NCBI RefSeq assembly: GCF_007827815.1
Contig: NZ_VITH01000001.1
Coordinates: forward strand, 186,001-250,000
Direction of reading: 5' to 3'
Source: Azospirillum brasilense
GTDB taxonomy: Bacteria; Pseudomonadota; Alphaproteobacteria; Azospirillales; Azospirillaceae
Length of the DNA stretch: 64,000 bases
Below are positions 29,481 through 37,789 of the stretch, piece by piece. A program made the position numbers and the translations under genes. The notes under the pieces were generated by a model, which did not search any database, was not told the origin of the DNA, and saw only the letters and a program-made list of their open reading frames with translations. The stretch's first letter is position 1. Each line of letters opens with the position of its first letter.

Positions 29481-30290
29481 TCAGATCCAGCTGTCGTCTC
29501 CACCGCCATCGCCGCCGCCGTCGTCGAACGAGGAGTCGTCGGCCTGATAGTCGACATTCTGGAGGTTGTTGTCCTCCGGCGGGAAGCCTTGGTCGGCCGC
29601 CTGATCCGCGGAGTCGCCGTAGTAGTTGTTGATGATCGTCTCGCCATGGCTGGCCGTCTGGCCCGCCGCCGCAGCAGCCTCGCCGAACGGTCCCGGCGAG
29701 TGGCTGAGCATCGAGGAGATGGCGCTGGCCGCCAGCATGCCGCCGGCCACGCCCGCCGCCGTCTGCGCGGCACCGCTCAGGAAGCCCCCGCCGCGCGGCG
29801 CATAGCCCTGCGGGGCGAATCCGGGCGGCGGGGCATAGCCGGGCTGGGGCGGATAGGCGGGCTGTCCATAACCAAGCTGGCCGCCGGTCTGCGGGGCGGC
29901 GCCCCACGGGCTGCGCGAGGGCGCGGCCGGGGACTGCATCGGTGCCGGAGCGGATGGCTCCGCCGGACGGTTGCCCCCGCCGGCCCACGGGCTGCGCCCC
30001 AGCCCCAGCGCGTTGGAGAGGAAGCTGCCGCCGGACGGCTGGGCCTGGGTCTGCTGGGCGCGGGATTGCGCCTCCTTCACCTGCCGCTCCAGATCCTCGA
30101 TGCGCTGCTGGGCAGCGGTCAGCGCCTGCTGCTGCACTAGGACCGACTGCGCCATGTAGTAGGCGGCGGCAGGCTGGCCCTGGATCATCTGCTGGATGAA
30201 GCGTTCCGCCTCCGGATCGCGGGGTTGGTTCTCCACCTCGCGCAGGTGCGTGAACAGATCGGAAAGGAGGGTGCGTTCCTCGGGCGTCAT
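29481..30290 (-). CDS. DUF2076 family protein
   Basis: 269 residues. AGGAGA precedes ATG 30290. The N-terminal DUF2076 domain (MTPEERTLLSDLFTHLREVE, then AERFIQQMIQGQPAAAYYMAQSVLVQQQAL) ends in a coiled coil (residues about 60-85). A long Pro/Gly/Ala/Tyr-rich region follows, then a short Ala/Gly hydrophobic segment (TAAGVAGGMLAASAISSML) and a C-terminus of Asp, Asn and Gly. The family is periplasmic or membrane-associated and of unknown function. It lies about 90 bp after lon on the same strand. Confidence 0.82.
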   Translation of the reverse strand: MTPEERTLLSDLFTHLREVENQPRDPEAERFIQQMIQGQPAAAYYMAQSVLVQQQALTAAQQRIEDLERQVKEAQSRAQQTQAQPSGGSFLSNALGLGRSPWAGGGNRPAEPSAPAPMQSPAAPSRSPWGAAPQTGGQLGYGQPAYPPQPGYAPPPGFAPQGYAPRGGGFLSGAAQTAAGVAGGMLAASAISSMLSHSPGPFGEAAAAAGQTASHGETIINNYYGDSADQAADQGFPPEDNNLQNVDYQADDSSFDDGGGDGGGDDSWI

Positions 30291-30382
30291 GATCGTCTCC
30301 TGTGCGCGCTCCGTGCGGGCGCGCCATTGATGTGGCGCACCGCACCCCCGGTGCGCAAGGGGCCCGGCCCCTGCGGAGAACG

Positions 30383-32815
30383 CTACCCGGCCTTGCGCTC
30401 CACCGCCTCCGCGGAGGGCTCCGGCACCAGCGCCGCGCGGACGGCGTCGTCCACCCGCTCCAGCCAGACGAAGCTCAGCCGCTCGCGCACCGCCGCCGGG
30501 ATGTCGTCGAAATCCTTGCGGTTGCGGGCGGGCAGCATGACCGTCTTCAGACCGGCGCGCTGGGCGGCCACCACCTTCTCGCGGATGCCGCCGACCGGCA
30601 GAACCAGACCGCGCAGGCTGATCTCCCCGGTCATCGCCGTGTCGGAGCGGATGCAGCGGCCGGACAGCAGCGACACCAGGGCCGTGAAGATCGCCACGCC
30701 GGCGGACGGCCCGTCCTTCGGGATGGCGCCGGCCGGGACGTGGATGTGGATGTCGAAACGGTCCAACCCCTCCGGGTCGAGGCCGAGGTCTTTCACCCGC
30801 GACTTGACGAGGCTGAGGGCGGCCTGGGCGCTCTCCTTCATCACCTCGCCCAGCTGGCCGGTCAGGATCAGCCGCCCCGAGCCGGAAAAGCGGCTGGCCT
30901 CGATGAACAGGATGTCGCCGCCGACCGGCGTCCAGGCGAGGCCGGTCGCCACGCCGGGCACGCTGGTGCGCATCGCCACGTCGTTCTCGAAGCGCGGCGG
31001 CCCGAGGATCGCCGTCAGGTCCGCCGGCTCCACCCGCATCCGCTCGACCTCGCCCTCGGCAATGCGGACGGCGGCGTAGCGCCCGACCGCGCCGATCAGC
31101 CGTTCCAGTTGGCGGTTCCCAGCCTCCCGCGTGTGGTCCCGGATGATCGCGCGCAGCGTGTCGTCGGGGATCTCCAGCTGCTCCGCCGTCAGCCCGTTCG
31201 CGGTGAGCTGACGGGCCAGCAGGTAGCGCCTGGCGATCTCCAGCTTCTCGTCCTCGGTGTAGCCGGACAGCTCGATCACCTCCATGCGGTCGCGCAGCGG
31301 GCCGGGGATGGTGTCCAGCATGTTGGCGGTGGCGATGAACATCACCTTCGACAGGTCGAAGGGCACGCCCAGGTAATGGTCGCGGAAAGTCGCGTTCTGC
31401 TCCGGGTCCAGCACCTCCAGCAGGGCGGCCGAGGGGTCGCCGTGGAAGCCCTGCCCCAGCTTGTCCATCTCGTCGAGCATCAGCACGCAGTCGCGCGTTC
31501 CGGCCTTGCGGATGGCCTGGACGATGTTGCCGGGAAGCGCCCCGACGTAGGTGCGGCGGTGGCCGCGGATCTCGCTCTCGTCGTGGACGCCGCCCAGCGA
31601 GACGCGGGCGAAGGCCCGCCCGGTCGCCCGCGCGATGCTCTGGCCGAGCGAGGTCTTGCCCACCCCCGGCGGGCCGACGAAACACAGGATGGGGCTGCGC
31701 CCCTCCGGGTTCAGCTTGCGCACCGCCAGGAATTCCAGGATGCGGCGCTTGACCTTCTCCAGCCCGTAATGGTCCTCGTCGAGGATGCGCCGGGCCTCGG
31801 CGATGTCGATCCGCGATTCCGACCGGCGGTCCCACGGCATCTCGATCAGCCAGTCCAGGTAGCTGCGCACCATCGAGTACTCCGCCGCCGCCTCCGGCAT
31901 GCGCTCCAGCCGGCGCAGTTCCTTCTCGGCGTGCTCGCGGACGTCGGGCGGCATGCCGACCTTGGCGATGGCGTCCTGAAGCTCGCCGATCTCGGCCTGA
32001 CGCCCCTCGTCGGCCTCGCCCAGCTCCTTCTGGATGGCGCGGAGCTGCTCGCGCAACAGGTATTCGCGCTGCCGCTCGTCCATCGCCTCGCGGGTGCGCT
32101 CGCGGAGGTCGCGCGACAGCCGCAGCACCTCGATCCGCCGGGCGAGCAGGCCGCCGACCTTGTCGAGCCGCTCCGGCAGGTCAACGGTCTCCAGCACCTC
32201 CTGTTTCTCGGTGGGCTTAAGGTCCATGTAGCTGGCGGTCATGTCGGCCAGCTCACCGGGGCTTTCGAGCGCCTGGACGGCGGCCAGCAGCTCCTGCGGG
32301 GCCTGGGGCAGCAGTTGCAGCGCCTCCACCGCCTCGTTGCGCAGGTTCAGGAAGCGGGCCATGACCTCCGGTGTGGCGGCGTCGCTCTCCTCGATCATCT
32401 CCACGCGGGCGGCCATGAAGGGATGGCCCGGCACCCACTCGACGATGCGGAAGCGCTGCTGCCCCTGGCACACCAGATGGTGGGAGCCGTCGGGCGTGGT
32501 GACGTAGCGCAGAATGCTGGCGGTCGTCCCGACGCGGTGCATGTCGGCGCCGGTCGGCTCCTCCACCGCCTCGTCGCGCTGGAGCAGGATGCCGACCGGC
32601 CGCTCGGTGCGGGCCGCCTCCTGCGCCGCGGCGACCGAGCGCGCCCGACCGACCGTCACCGGCAGCACCACTCCCGGAAACTGCACGAGGTTGCGCACCG
32701 GAATGACCGGGATCACGTCCTCCGGCAATCCTGAGATGGGCGGCGCGGCGGATGACGCCTGGGACGTTGGCGTCGCTTCGGCGGCATGTTCATCAGTCAT
32801 TCCGACGTCCTTCAT
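30383..32815 (-). CDS. lon: ATP-dependent protease Lon (paralogue in a heat-shock-type operon)
   Basis: 810 residues with the full LonA order: N-terminal substrate domain (about 35-230), coiled coil, AAA+ module with Walker A GPPGVGKT (381-388) and Walker B VLMLDEMDK, then the protease domain with the Ser704-Lys747 dyad (PKDGPSAGVA; GIREKVVAAQRAG). Lon degrades misfolded and regulatory proteins in the cytoplasm. Its ATG overlaps the hsp20 stop as ATGA, so it is translationally coupled to the small heat-shock protein. A main lon near clpX elsewhere is likely, making this a stress copy; that is inference. Confidence 0.95.
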   Translation of the reverse strand: MKDVGMTDEHAAEATPTSQASSAAPPISGLPEDVIPVIPVRNLVQFPGVVLPVTVGRARSVAAAQEAARTERPVGILLQRDEAVEEPTGADMHRVGTTASILRYVTTPDGSHHLVCQGQQRFRIVEWVPGHPFMAARVEMIEESDAATPEVMARFLNLRNEAVEALQLLPQAPQELLAAVQALESPGELADMTASYMDLKPTEKQEVLETVDLPERLDKVGGLLARRIEVLRLSRDLRERTREAMDERQREYLLREQLRAIQKELGEADEGRQAEIGELQDAIAKVGMPPDVREHAEKELRRLERMPEAAAEYSMVRSYLDWLIEMPWDRRSESRIDIAEARRILDEDHYGLEKVKRRILEFLAVRKLNPEGRSPILCFVGPPGVGKTSLGQSIARATGRAFARVSLGGVHDESEIRGHRRTYVGALPGNIVQAIRKAGTRDCVLMLDEMDKLGQGFHGDPSAALLEVLDPEQNATFRDHYLGVPFDLSKVMFIATANMLDTIPGPLRDRMEVIELSGYTEDEKLEIARRYLLARQLTANGLTAEQLEIPDDTLRAIIRDHTREAGNRQLERLIGAVGRYAAVRIAEGEVERMRVEPADLTAILGPPRFENDVAMRTSVPGVATGLAWTPVGGDILFIEASRFSGSGRLILTGQLGEVMKESAQAALSLVKSRVKDLGLDPEGLDRFDIHIHVPAGAIPKDGPSAGVAIFTALVSLLSGRCIRSDTAMTGEISLRGLVLPVGGIREKVVAAQRAGLKTVMLPARNRKDFDDIPAAVRERLSFVWLERVDDAVRAALVPEPSAEAVERKAG

Positions 32816-33219
32816 CCCATCTTGTCGAGCGTCAGGACAAGGCAGCCCGCCGACAGCTCGCGCCGTCCCATGCGGAAGGCCCCGGCGGGCAGCTCGATCC
32901 GCCGCTCGAAGCGGCCATGGGGAATCTCAAGCCGATGGATGATCCCATCGCAGCCCAGCGGCAGCGTCCGCTCCCCGGCAACCACCAGAACGCCGTCCTC
33001 GACGGCGACGTGAAGCTGCTCCGCGCCGACGCCGGGAAGGGCGACCACGATGGTCACCGCATCCTCGGTCTCGTAGACGTCGACGGGCGGAGTCCAGCAG
33101 GCGCGGCGCAAACCGGGCGGGGCCGGGCGGAAGAACTGGCGGTGCAGCCGCTCGGCGCGGTCCAGCAGTTCGACAGCCTCCGACCACATGAAGGACGCGG
33201 GATCACGGCGGGGCGGCAT
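32812..33219 (-). CDS. Hsp20 / alpha-crystallin small heat-shock protein
   Basis: 135 residues. The alpha-crystallin domain spans about 45-135: TPPVDVYETEDAVTIVVALP, GVGAEQLHVAVEDGVLVVAG, then HGRFERRIELPAG. The C-terminal IxI motif is not obvious; the chain ends LTLDKMG. It probably holds unfolding proteins for refolding or for the Lon protease coupled to it by a 4-bp overlap. It follows the DUF2934 gene by 32 bp. Confidence 0.92.
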   Translation of the reverse strand: MPPRRDPASFMWSEAVELLDRAERLHRQFFRPAPPGLRRACWTPPVDVYETEDAVTIVVALPGVGAEQLHVAVEDGVLVVAGERTLPLGCDGIIHRLEIPHGRFERRIELPAGAFRMGRRELSAGCLVLTLDKMG

Positions 33220-33251
33220 GGCGTCTCCTTGGGGAACGGGTGTGGCGGACG

Positions 33252-33458
33252 TCAGATGCCGGCGCCGGAATCCGCGGAGGCTCGGGCGGGAGTGCCGGGA
33301 TCGGAGGCACCCGGATCGGGGCCTTCGTTCTTCGCCCGCTCATCCTCCTCCTGGAGTTCGCGGCAGGCGCGCTCCCAATGCTCGGCGCGGCGGCCTTCGG
33401 GGCGCCCCTCCTGCTCCCAGATCTCGTAGGCACGGTGGCGGATGCGGTGCTCGTCCAT
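33252..33458 (-). CDS. DUF2934 small protein
   Basis: 68 residues from ATG 33458; a start at 33542 is in frame but unlikely. The DUF2934 signature HRIRHRAYEIWEQEGRPEGR, then EHWERACRELQ, fills the first half, and the tail is low-complexity Ala/Gly/Pro/Ser. The family has no known function but is often found beside stress genes, as here with hsp20 and lon. Confidence 0.82.
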   Translation of the reverse strand: MDEHRIRHRAYEIWEQEGRPEGRRAEHWERACRELQEEDERAKNEGPDPGASDPGTPARASADSGAGI

Positions 33459-33625
33459 CGCGGCGTTCCCCTCCTTCCCGCCCCGGCCGCAGGCATGGCC
33501 CGTCCGGCCGCAAGAACCGGGGCTCCTTCGTCCCTTCAGCAACGGCGGGGAGTCGCAGGCGTTCCGCCGACCATGCGGACATCAGACGGAAGAAAGGCCA
33601 ATGGCCCCTTTTGAGTTCTGGTTTT

Positions 33626-33877
33626 TTAAAGGCGGTCCGGCCCGTCCGTGGGGTCGGGACGGCCCGCCGCCTCGTCGTGGCCGCTGCGGTTGCTGAGGAA
33701 GACCAGGGCCATCAGCCCGATGGCGACGGCGCTGGTCAGCACGGCGCCGCCAACCAGGGCGAGCAGGCCCGGCAGGCTGAGGCCGAACAGGTCGAAGCCC
33801 GTTGCCGCCCAGGCGGCGAACAGCGCCGCCAGGACAATGGCGGGACAGGCGATCAGGAAGACGCGGAGCCAGGACAT
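33626..33877 (-). CDS. small two-helix membrane protein
   Basis: 83 residues with two predicted transmembrane helices (about 5-27, VFLIACPAIVLAALFAAWAA; about 36-60, SLPGLLALVGGAVLTSAVAI) and a polar Asp/Gly/Pro-rich C-terminus. I do not recognise the family. It lies between the universal stress protein and the DUF2934-hsp20-lon genes, all on the minus strand. Confidence 0.65.
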   Translation of the reverse strand: MSWLRVFLIACPAIVLAALFAAWAATGFDLFGLSLPGLLALVGGAVLTSAVAIGLMALVFLSNRSGHDEAAGRPDPTDGPDRL

Positions 33878-33970
33878 GCACGCTCTCCAGCCGGTGCCGG
33901 GACAACCTCTAGATGGCCGCCCGGCATGGCGGAGGAAAGCCCGCGACTCCTTTCCGTCTTCCGGACGGTG

Positions 33971-34798
33971 TCAGTGGGAGAGCAGCAGCGGCACCGGGCA
34001 GGTGCGCAGGACATGGCGCGTCCCGCCGCCGCGGTGCAGGAAGGGGAAGCCGTAATGGCCGTGCGCGCCCATCACCAGCAGGTCGGCACCGGAGTCGATG
34101 CTGCGGGCGAGAAGCGCGTCCATGGCGCCGATGTCGGTCACCGTAAAATGCGTCTGGTCGGCCGTCACGCCGTGCAGCGCCAGATGGTCGAGCAGGCCGA
34201 TGCGCTGCGGCTCCGTCCCGGCCGGCGGGGCGGCCTGGGTCAGCACGGTGATGACCGTGACCTCGTCGGCGCCCTGGAGGAAGGGCATGGCGTCGGACAG
34301 GGCGCGGGCGGCCTCGCGCTCGGCGTTCCAGGCGACGGCGACGCGCTTGCCGATCACCGGGAAGGTGCCCGCGAAGGGCAGAACCAGCACCGGGCGGCCC
34401 GAATTCAGCACCACCTGCTCGTTCAGCTCCTCCGGCGCCACGCCGTCGGCGGGGGCGCTGCGGTCGAACTGGCCGAGCACCGTCAGGTCGGCGAAGCGCG
34501 ACCAGATGATGACCTCGCGGATGACGTGGTTGTGCTCGCCATGGGTCAGGCCGTGCCACTGGCCCTGCAGGCCCGACGCCTGGAGCTTGTCGCGGAACAT
34601 CGCCTCGCTGCGGGCGGCGGCCTGCTCCAGATGGTCGCTGGAGCGGCGGGCGATGACGCTGGTGGCGCTGCGGTCCGGCTGGGCGAACAGGCCGCGCAGG
34701 AAGGCGCCGCTGGTCTTCGCCAGGGCGATGGCCGCGTCGAGGCGCGTTTCCACCTGCGAGCCGGAATCGAGATGCACGAGGATGTGCTTGTAGGCCAT
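33971..34798 (-). CDS. universal stress protein (two-UspA-domain type)
   Basis: 275 residues from ATG 34798, with GGGAGGAG upstream. It starts AYKHILVHLDSGSQVETRLD, typical of UspA. The second half contains a further Usp fold ending in the nucleotide-binding pattern VMGAHGHYGFPFLHRGGGTR (G-2x-G-9x-G-S/T style). Tandem-Usp proteins accumulate in stress and may bind ATP. Its position beside the hsp20-lon genes supports a stress role. Confidence 0.9.
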   Translation of the reverse strand: MAYKHILVHLDSGSQVETRLDAAIALAKTSGAFLRGLFAQPDRSATSVIARRSSDHLEQAAARSEAMFRDKLQASGLQGQWHGLTHGEHNHVIREVIIWSRFADLTVLGQFDRSAPADGVAPEELNEQVVLNSGRPVLVLPFAGTFPVIGKRVAVAWNAEREAARALSDAMPFLQGADEVTVITVLTQAAPPAGTEPQRIGLLDHLALHGVTADQTHFTVTDIGAMDALLARSIDSGADLLVMGAHGHYGFPFLHRGGGTRHVLRTCPVPLLLSH

Positions 34799-34911
34799 GA
34801 AACTCCTCCCTTTGTTGTTGTCCGGGCCGTTGTTCTTGTTCGGGCGGGCGTGCCCGGAGGCGACGCACCGGCACCGATTGTTCCTCTTGCGGCGCCGCAA
34901 CGCCAGCAGGA

Positions 34912-34932
34912 AAAAGCCCTCCGGAAGGATGG
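34912..34932 (-). terminator. possible intrinsic terminator of the autotransporter gene
   Basis: On the minus strand CCTT-CCGG-AGGG is followed by CTTTTT, about 15-35 bp after the stop. The stem is short, so efficiency is doubtful. Confidence 0.4.
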
Positions 34933-34945
34933 AACAAGCGTTTCC

Positions 34946-36775
34946 TCAGAAGCTCATCCGCAAGCGGGCGGTGAAGGCGTGGTTATGGCCGTCCGCCCCC
35001 GACAGTTCGCCGCGGTAGCCGACCGTGGCGCTGACCGCCTGCCAGAGCTGGGCCGACAGGCCGGCGCCGATCACCAGGGAGTCGCGGCCGTCGCCGCTGG
35101 GACTCACGCTGTTGGCCGCTCCGCCGGGAAGGCGGACGGTGACGGTGCGCGCGTCCTCGGCGAACTGGTGTTCCCAGGCGATGCCCAGACTGGGCTGGAG
35201 GATCGCGCGCCCGATCTCCACGACCGTGGAGGCTTCGGCCCCGACGCTGCTCTCCAGCGATTCGGCGCTCTGCCGCTCGACGCCGAGCGACAGCAGGCCG
35301 GCGCCGCTCTCCTGATAGCCGTCGATGCGCGTGTGGATGTAGCGCAGGCCCAGCCGCGGCCCCAGCGCCACCGGCCCGAGCTGCGCCGTGTAGCCCCCGG
35401 CAACCGACAGGGCGTAGGTCCGCCCGTCCGTGTCTGCCGAGGCGTTGGGGAACGGCGCGAAACCGGTGGTTCGGTCGATGTCGCCGTAGCGGTCGAAGGA
35501 GACGCTGCCCGCCACGGCCAGTTGGAAGCCCCGTGCCTCGGTCACCGCGTGCAGGCCGATGATGGTGCTGGTCATGTCCAGCGTGCCCGCCCCCTCGTCC
35601 AGCCGGGCGCGGCCACGCGACCCACCGACCGACAGGCCGATGCGCGAGGCCGGCCCGACCGGCAGTTCGGCGCCGACACCGCCCGACTGGGTGTTGAAGC
35701 GGAAGCCCTGGCGCTCCGGCGTGCCGCCGAGCCGGCCCCAGGCGGCGTCGCCGATCAGGAACGCCCTCAGTTCCCCGTTGCCGAGCGGCGCCTCCACCCG
35801 CGTCGCGGCGGGGCCGGCGATGGAGCCGAGCAGAGCGCGGTGCCAGCTCCGCGTCGCCTCGAAGGCCAGTTCCGGCTGCATCGCCACCGTCTCCGCCGCA
35901 TCGTTCAGCGCGAGCAGGGCGCCCTGCATGTATTGCGCGATCAGCAGATGGGCGGCGCGGGTCGGGTGGATCTCGTCCCAATAGACGGTCTGGTCGGCCT
36001 GGGCCTCGGTCCCGCAGGCGCCGGTCGGCGCGTTGTTCGACAGGCAGGGCGTGACGGTGTTGGTGAAGCCGTAGGCCGTCGGGTTGGCCGCCACCGCGCG
36101 GTACAGCGCGTTGACGTCGGCCACCACGACGGTGACCCCCAGCCGCTTCTCCACGTCGGCCATTGCCTGCGACAGCAGCGTGTTGTGGGAGGCGGTGACG
36201 GCGTTCAGCACGGTGGCGCGGTCGGAATTGCGGGTGTCCGGAATCGTGCCGAGGTCCGGCAGGTTCGGCACCAGGAAGGTCTTCCCGCCGAGCGCCGCCA
36301 GACGTTCCACCGTGGTGACGATGTTGCCGACCGTCTGGGTGACGAGGCCGGACGGGTCCGACCCGGCGGAGACCCGGTTGAAGTAGTCGTTGCCGCCCGC
36401 CCAGACCGCGAACAGCCCGCTGTTGGTGCCGCCCGGGCGGCTGAGCAGAAACTGCCCGACCTGCCCCTGGATGCCAGGGACGCCGGTCTGCGACAGGGTG
36501 CCCGTCTCGGCACCGCCATAGGCGAAGTTGGTCTTCTGGTCGGGTTGGCTGCCGATCAGCGGGGCCAGCCGCTCGACCCAGACGGGTCCGTTGGAGAAAC
36601 GCCCGTCGTAATAGGGCGGGCTCTGCGGAATGGCGCCGCGCGTCAGCTCATAGACCCGGCCGGTGTCGGACAGGCTGTCGCCAAAAACGAACACCCGGTC
36701 GAACGGCACCGCCCCGGCGGGCGCCGACGCCAGCAACGCAGCTCCCGCCGCCATACGAATCACCTTGCCCGTCAC
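34946..36775 (-). CDS. GDSL/SGNH esterase autotransporter (EstA-like)
   Basis: 609 residues. A signal peptide (about 1-22) leads to an SGNH hydrolase passenger: nucleophile Ser34 in VFVFGDSLSDTG, block III in VWAGGNDYF, and the Asp/His pair in VYWDEIHPT. From about residue 340 a C-terminal autotransporter beta-barrel runs to the terminal Phe (FTARLRMSF). Such esterases stay anchored on the outer membrane with the enzyme exposed and can cleave lipids or influence surfactant production and motility, as Pseudomonas EstA does. It is a monocistronic minus-strand gene. Confidence 0.92.
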   Translation of the reverse strand: MTGKVIRMAAGAALLASAPAGAVPFDRVFVFGDSLSDTGRVYELTRGAIPQSPPYYDGRFSNGPVWVERLAPLIGSQPDQKTNFAYGGAETGTLSQTGVPGIQGQVGQFLLSRPGGTNSGLFAVWAGGNDYFNRVSAGSDPSGLVTQTVGNIVTTVERLAALGGKTFLVPNLPDLGTIPDTRNSDRATVLNAVTASHNTLLSQAMADVEKRLGVTVVVADVNALYRAVAANPTAYGFTNTVTPCLSNNAPTGACGTEAQADQTVYWDEIHPTRAAHLLIAQYMQGALLALNDAAETVAMQPELAFEATRSWHRALLGSIAGPAATRVEAPLGNGELRAFLIGDAAWGRLGGTPERQGFRFNTQSGGVGAELPVGPASRIGLSVGGSRGRARLDEGAGTLDMTSTIIGLHAVTEARGFQLAVAGSVSFDRYGDIDRTTGFAPFPNASADTDGRTYALSVAGGYTAQLGPVALGPRLGLRYIHTRIDGYQESGAGLLSLGVERQSAESLESSVGAEASTVVEIGRAILQPSLGIAWEHQFAEDARTVTVRLPGGAANSVSPSGDGRDSLVIGAGLSAQLWQAVSATVGYRGELSGADGHNHAFTARLRMSF

Positions 36776-36995
36776 CGCTTCACCCTCCCCCGCTGGACAG
36801 CCGGAAAACAGGGGCGATGCGTCAAAGCGGGGGGCGGTACCGCCATTGCGTCGGGAAGAGAAGCCGCTTGGGCGGGTTCATCAGACCATGGGGGACCCGA
36901 GCATGGGTCCATCCATGGAGGAGGCAGGACCTCACCACTCGGCGGGCGGCGCTCACCGGCACTCCGGTGCCGGCGCCTCCCGCCCTTTTCTCAGC

Positions 36996-37586
36996 TCAGC
37001 GGTTTCCCCAGGGAAGCATGCGGCTCAGCGTCCCGTCCTTCAGCACATACTGGTGGACCAGGGCAGCGACCGCGTGCAGGCCGGCCAGCACGATGATGGC
37101 CGTGCCGAGAAGCTCGTGCAGCTTCTCCAGCGTGTCGCCGAAGGCATGGTTTTCCGCCACCAGCGTCGGCAGGGTGAACAGGCCGAAAAAGGCGACGGGA
37201 TGGCCGTGGGCCTGGGTCATCGTCACGCCGGCCAGCGGTACGGCGATCATCAGGGCGTAAAGCGCCAGGTGCCCGGCCTTGGCCGCCAGCAGGAGCAGCG
37301 GCGCGGTGTCGGCGGGCATCGGCGGCGGCGGGCTGACGGCGCGCCAGACCATGCGCAGCGCCACCAGCGCCAGCACAAGGACACCGATCGAGCGATGGAT
37401 ATCCATCAGGGCGGTGCGCTCCGGCCCGCGGGGCACCAGCCCACGCCCCTGGGCGATGGCGAAGGCCACGAGAATCAGAAGGGCGACGCTCCAGTGCAGG
37501 AACAGCATCATCCCGTCGTACCGGGTCTTGACGGGGCGGGTCTTGACGGGCGGCCGGGCGGCGGCCTCGGAGTAAGCGTTGGACAT
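36996..37586 (-). CDS. cytochrome b561 family protein
   Basis: 196 residues from ATG 37586. Four transmembrane helices carry His ligands for two b haems: MMLFLHWSVALLILVAFAIA, LMDIHRSIGVLVLALVALR, AKAGHLALYALMIAVPLAG and LEKLHELLGTAIIVLAGLHA. Members accept electrons from quinol and may pass them to superoxide or periplasmic partners. A short YceI-type partner is not adjacent. The upstream region holds no other gene on this strand. Confidence 0.92.
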   Translation of the reverse strand: MSNAYSEAAARPPVKTRPVKTRYDGMMLFLHWSVALLILVAFAIAQGRGLVPRGPERTALMDIHRSIGVLVLALVALRMVWRAVSPPPPMPADTAPLLLLAAKAGHLALYALMIAVPLAGVTMTQAHGHPVAFFGLFTLPTLVAENHAFGDTLEKLHELLGTAIIVLAGLHAVAALVHQYVLKDGTLSRMLPWGNR

Positions 37587-37789
37587 CGGAGGTCCCCTCA
37601 TCGGCAGAAATGGACAAGTCCTGCCGATCCTGTCCGGGGGCAACTGAACCGAAGCTGAACGGCGGAACCCAGGACTGAGATGGGGGCGCAGGGCTGGTCC
37701 GCGCCGGGGTCTCACGGATGACCCGGCGCACCAGCCGGGTCACCACCAACAGGGAGAAGCGCCGGTATACCGGCCTTGGCCGGACGGCG

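Noticed and set aside
33188..37096. Plus-strand frame of 1,302 codons across the stress genes
   Set aside because: It crosses several real minus-strand genes and their gaps and shows no domain; typical long open frame of a high-GC genome.
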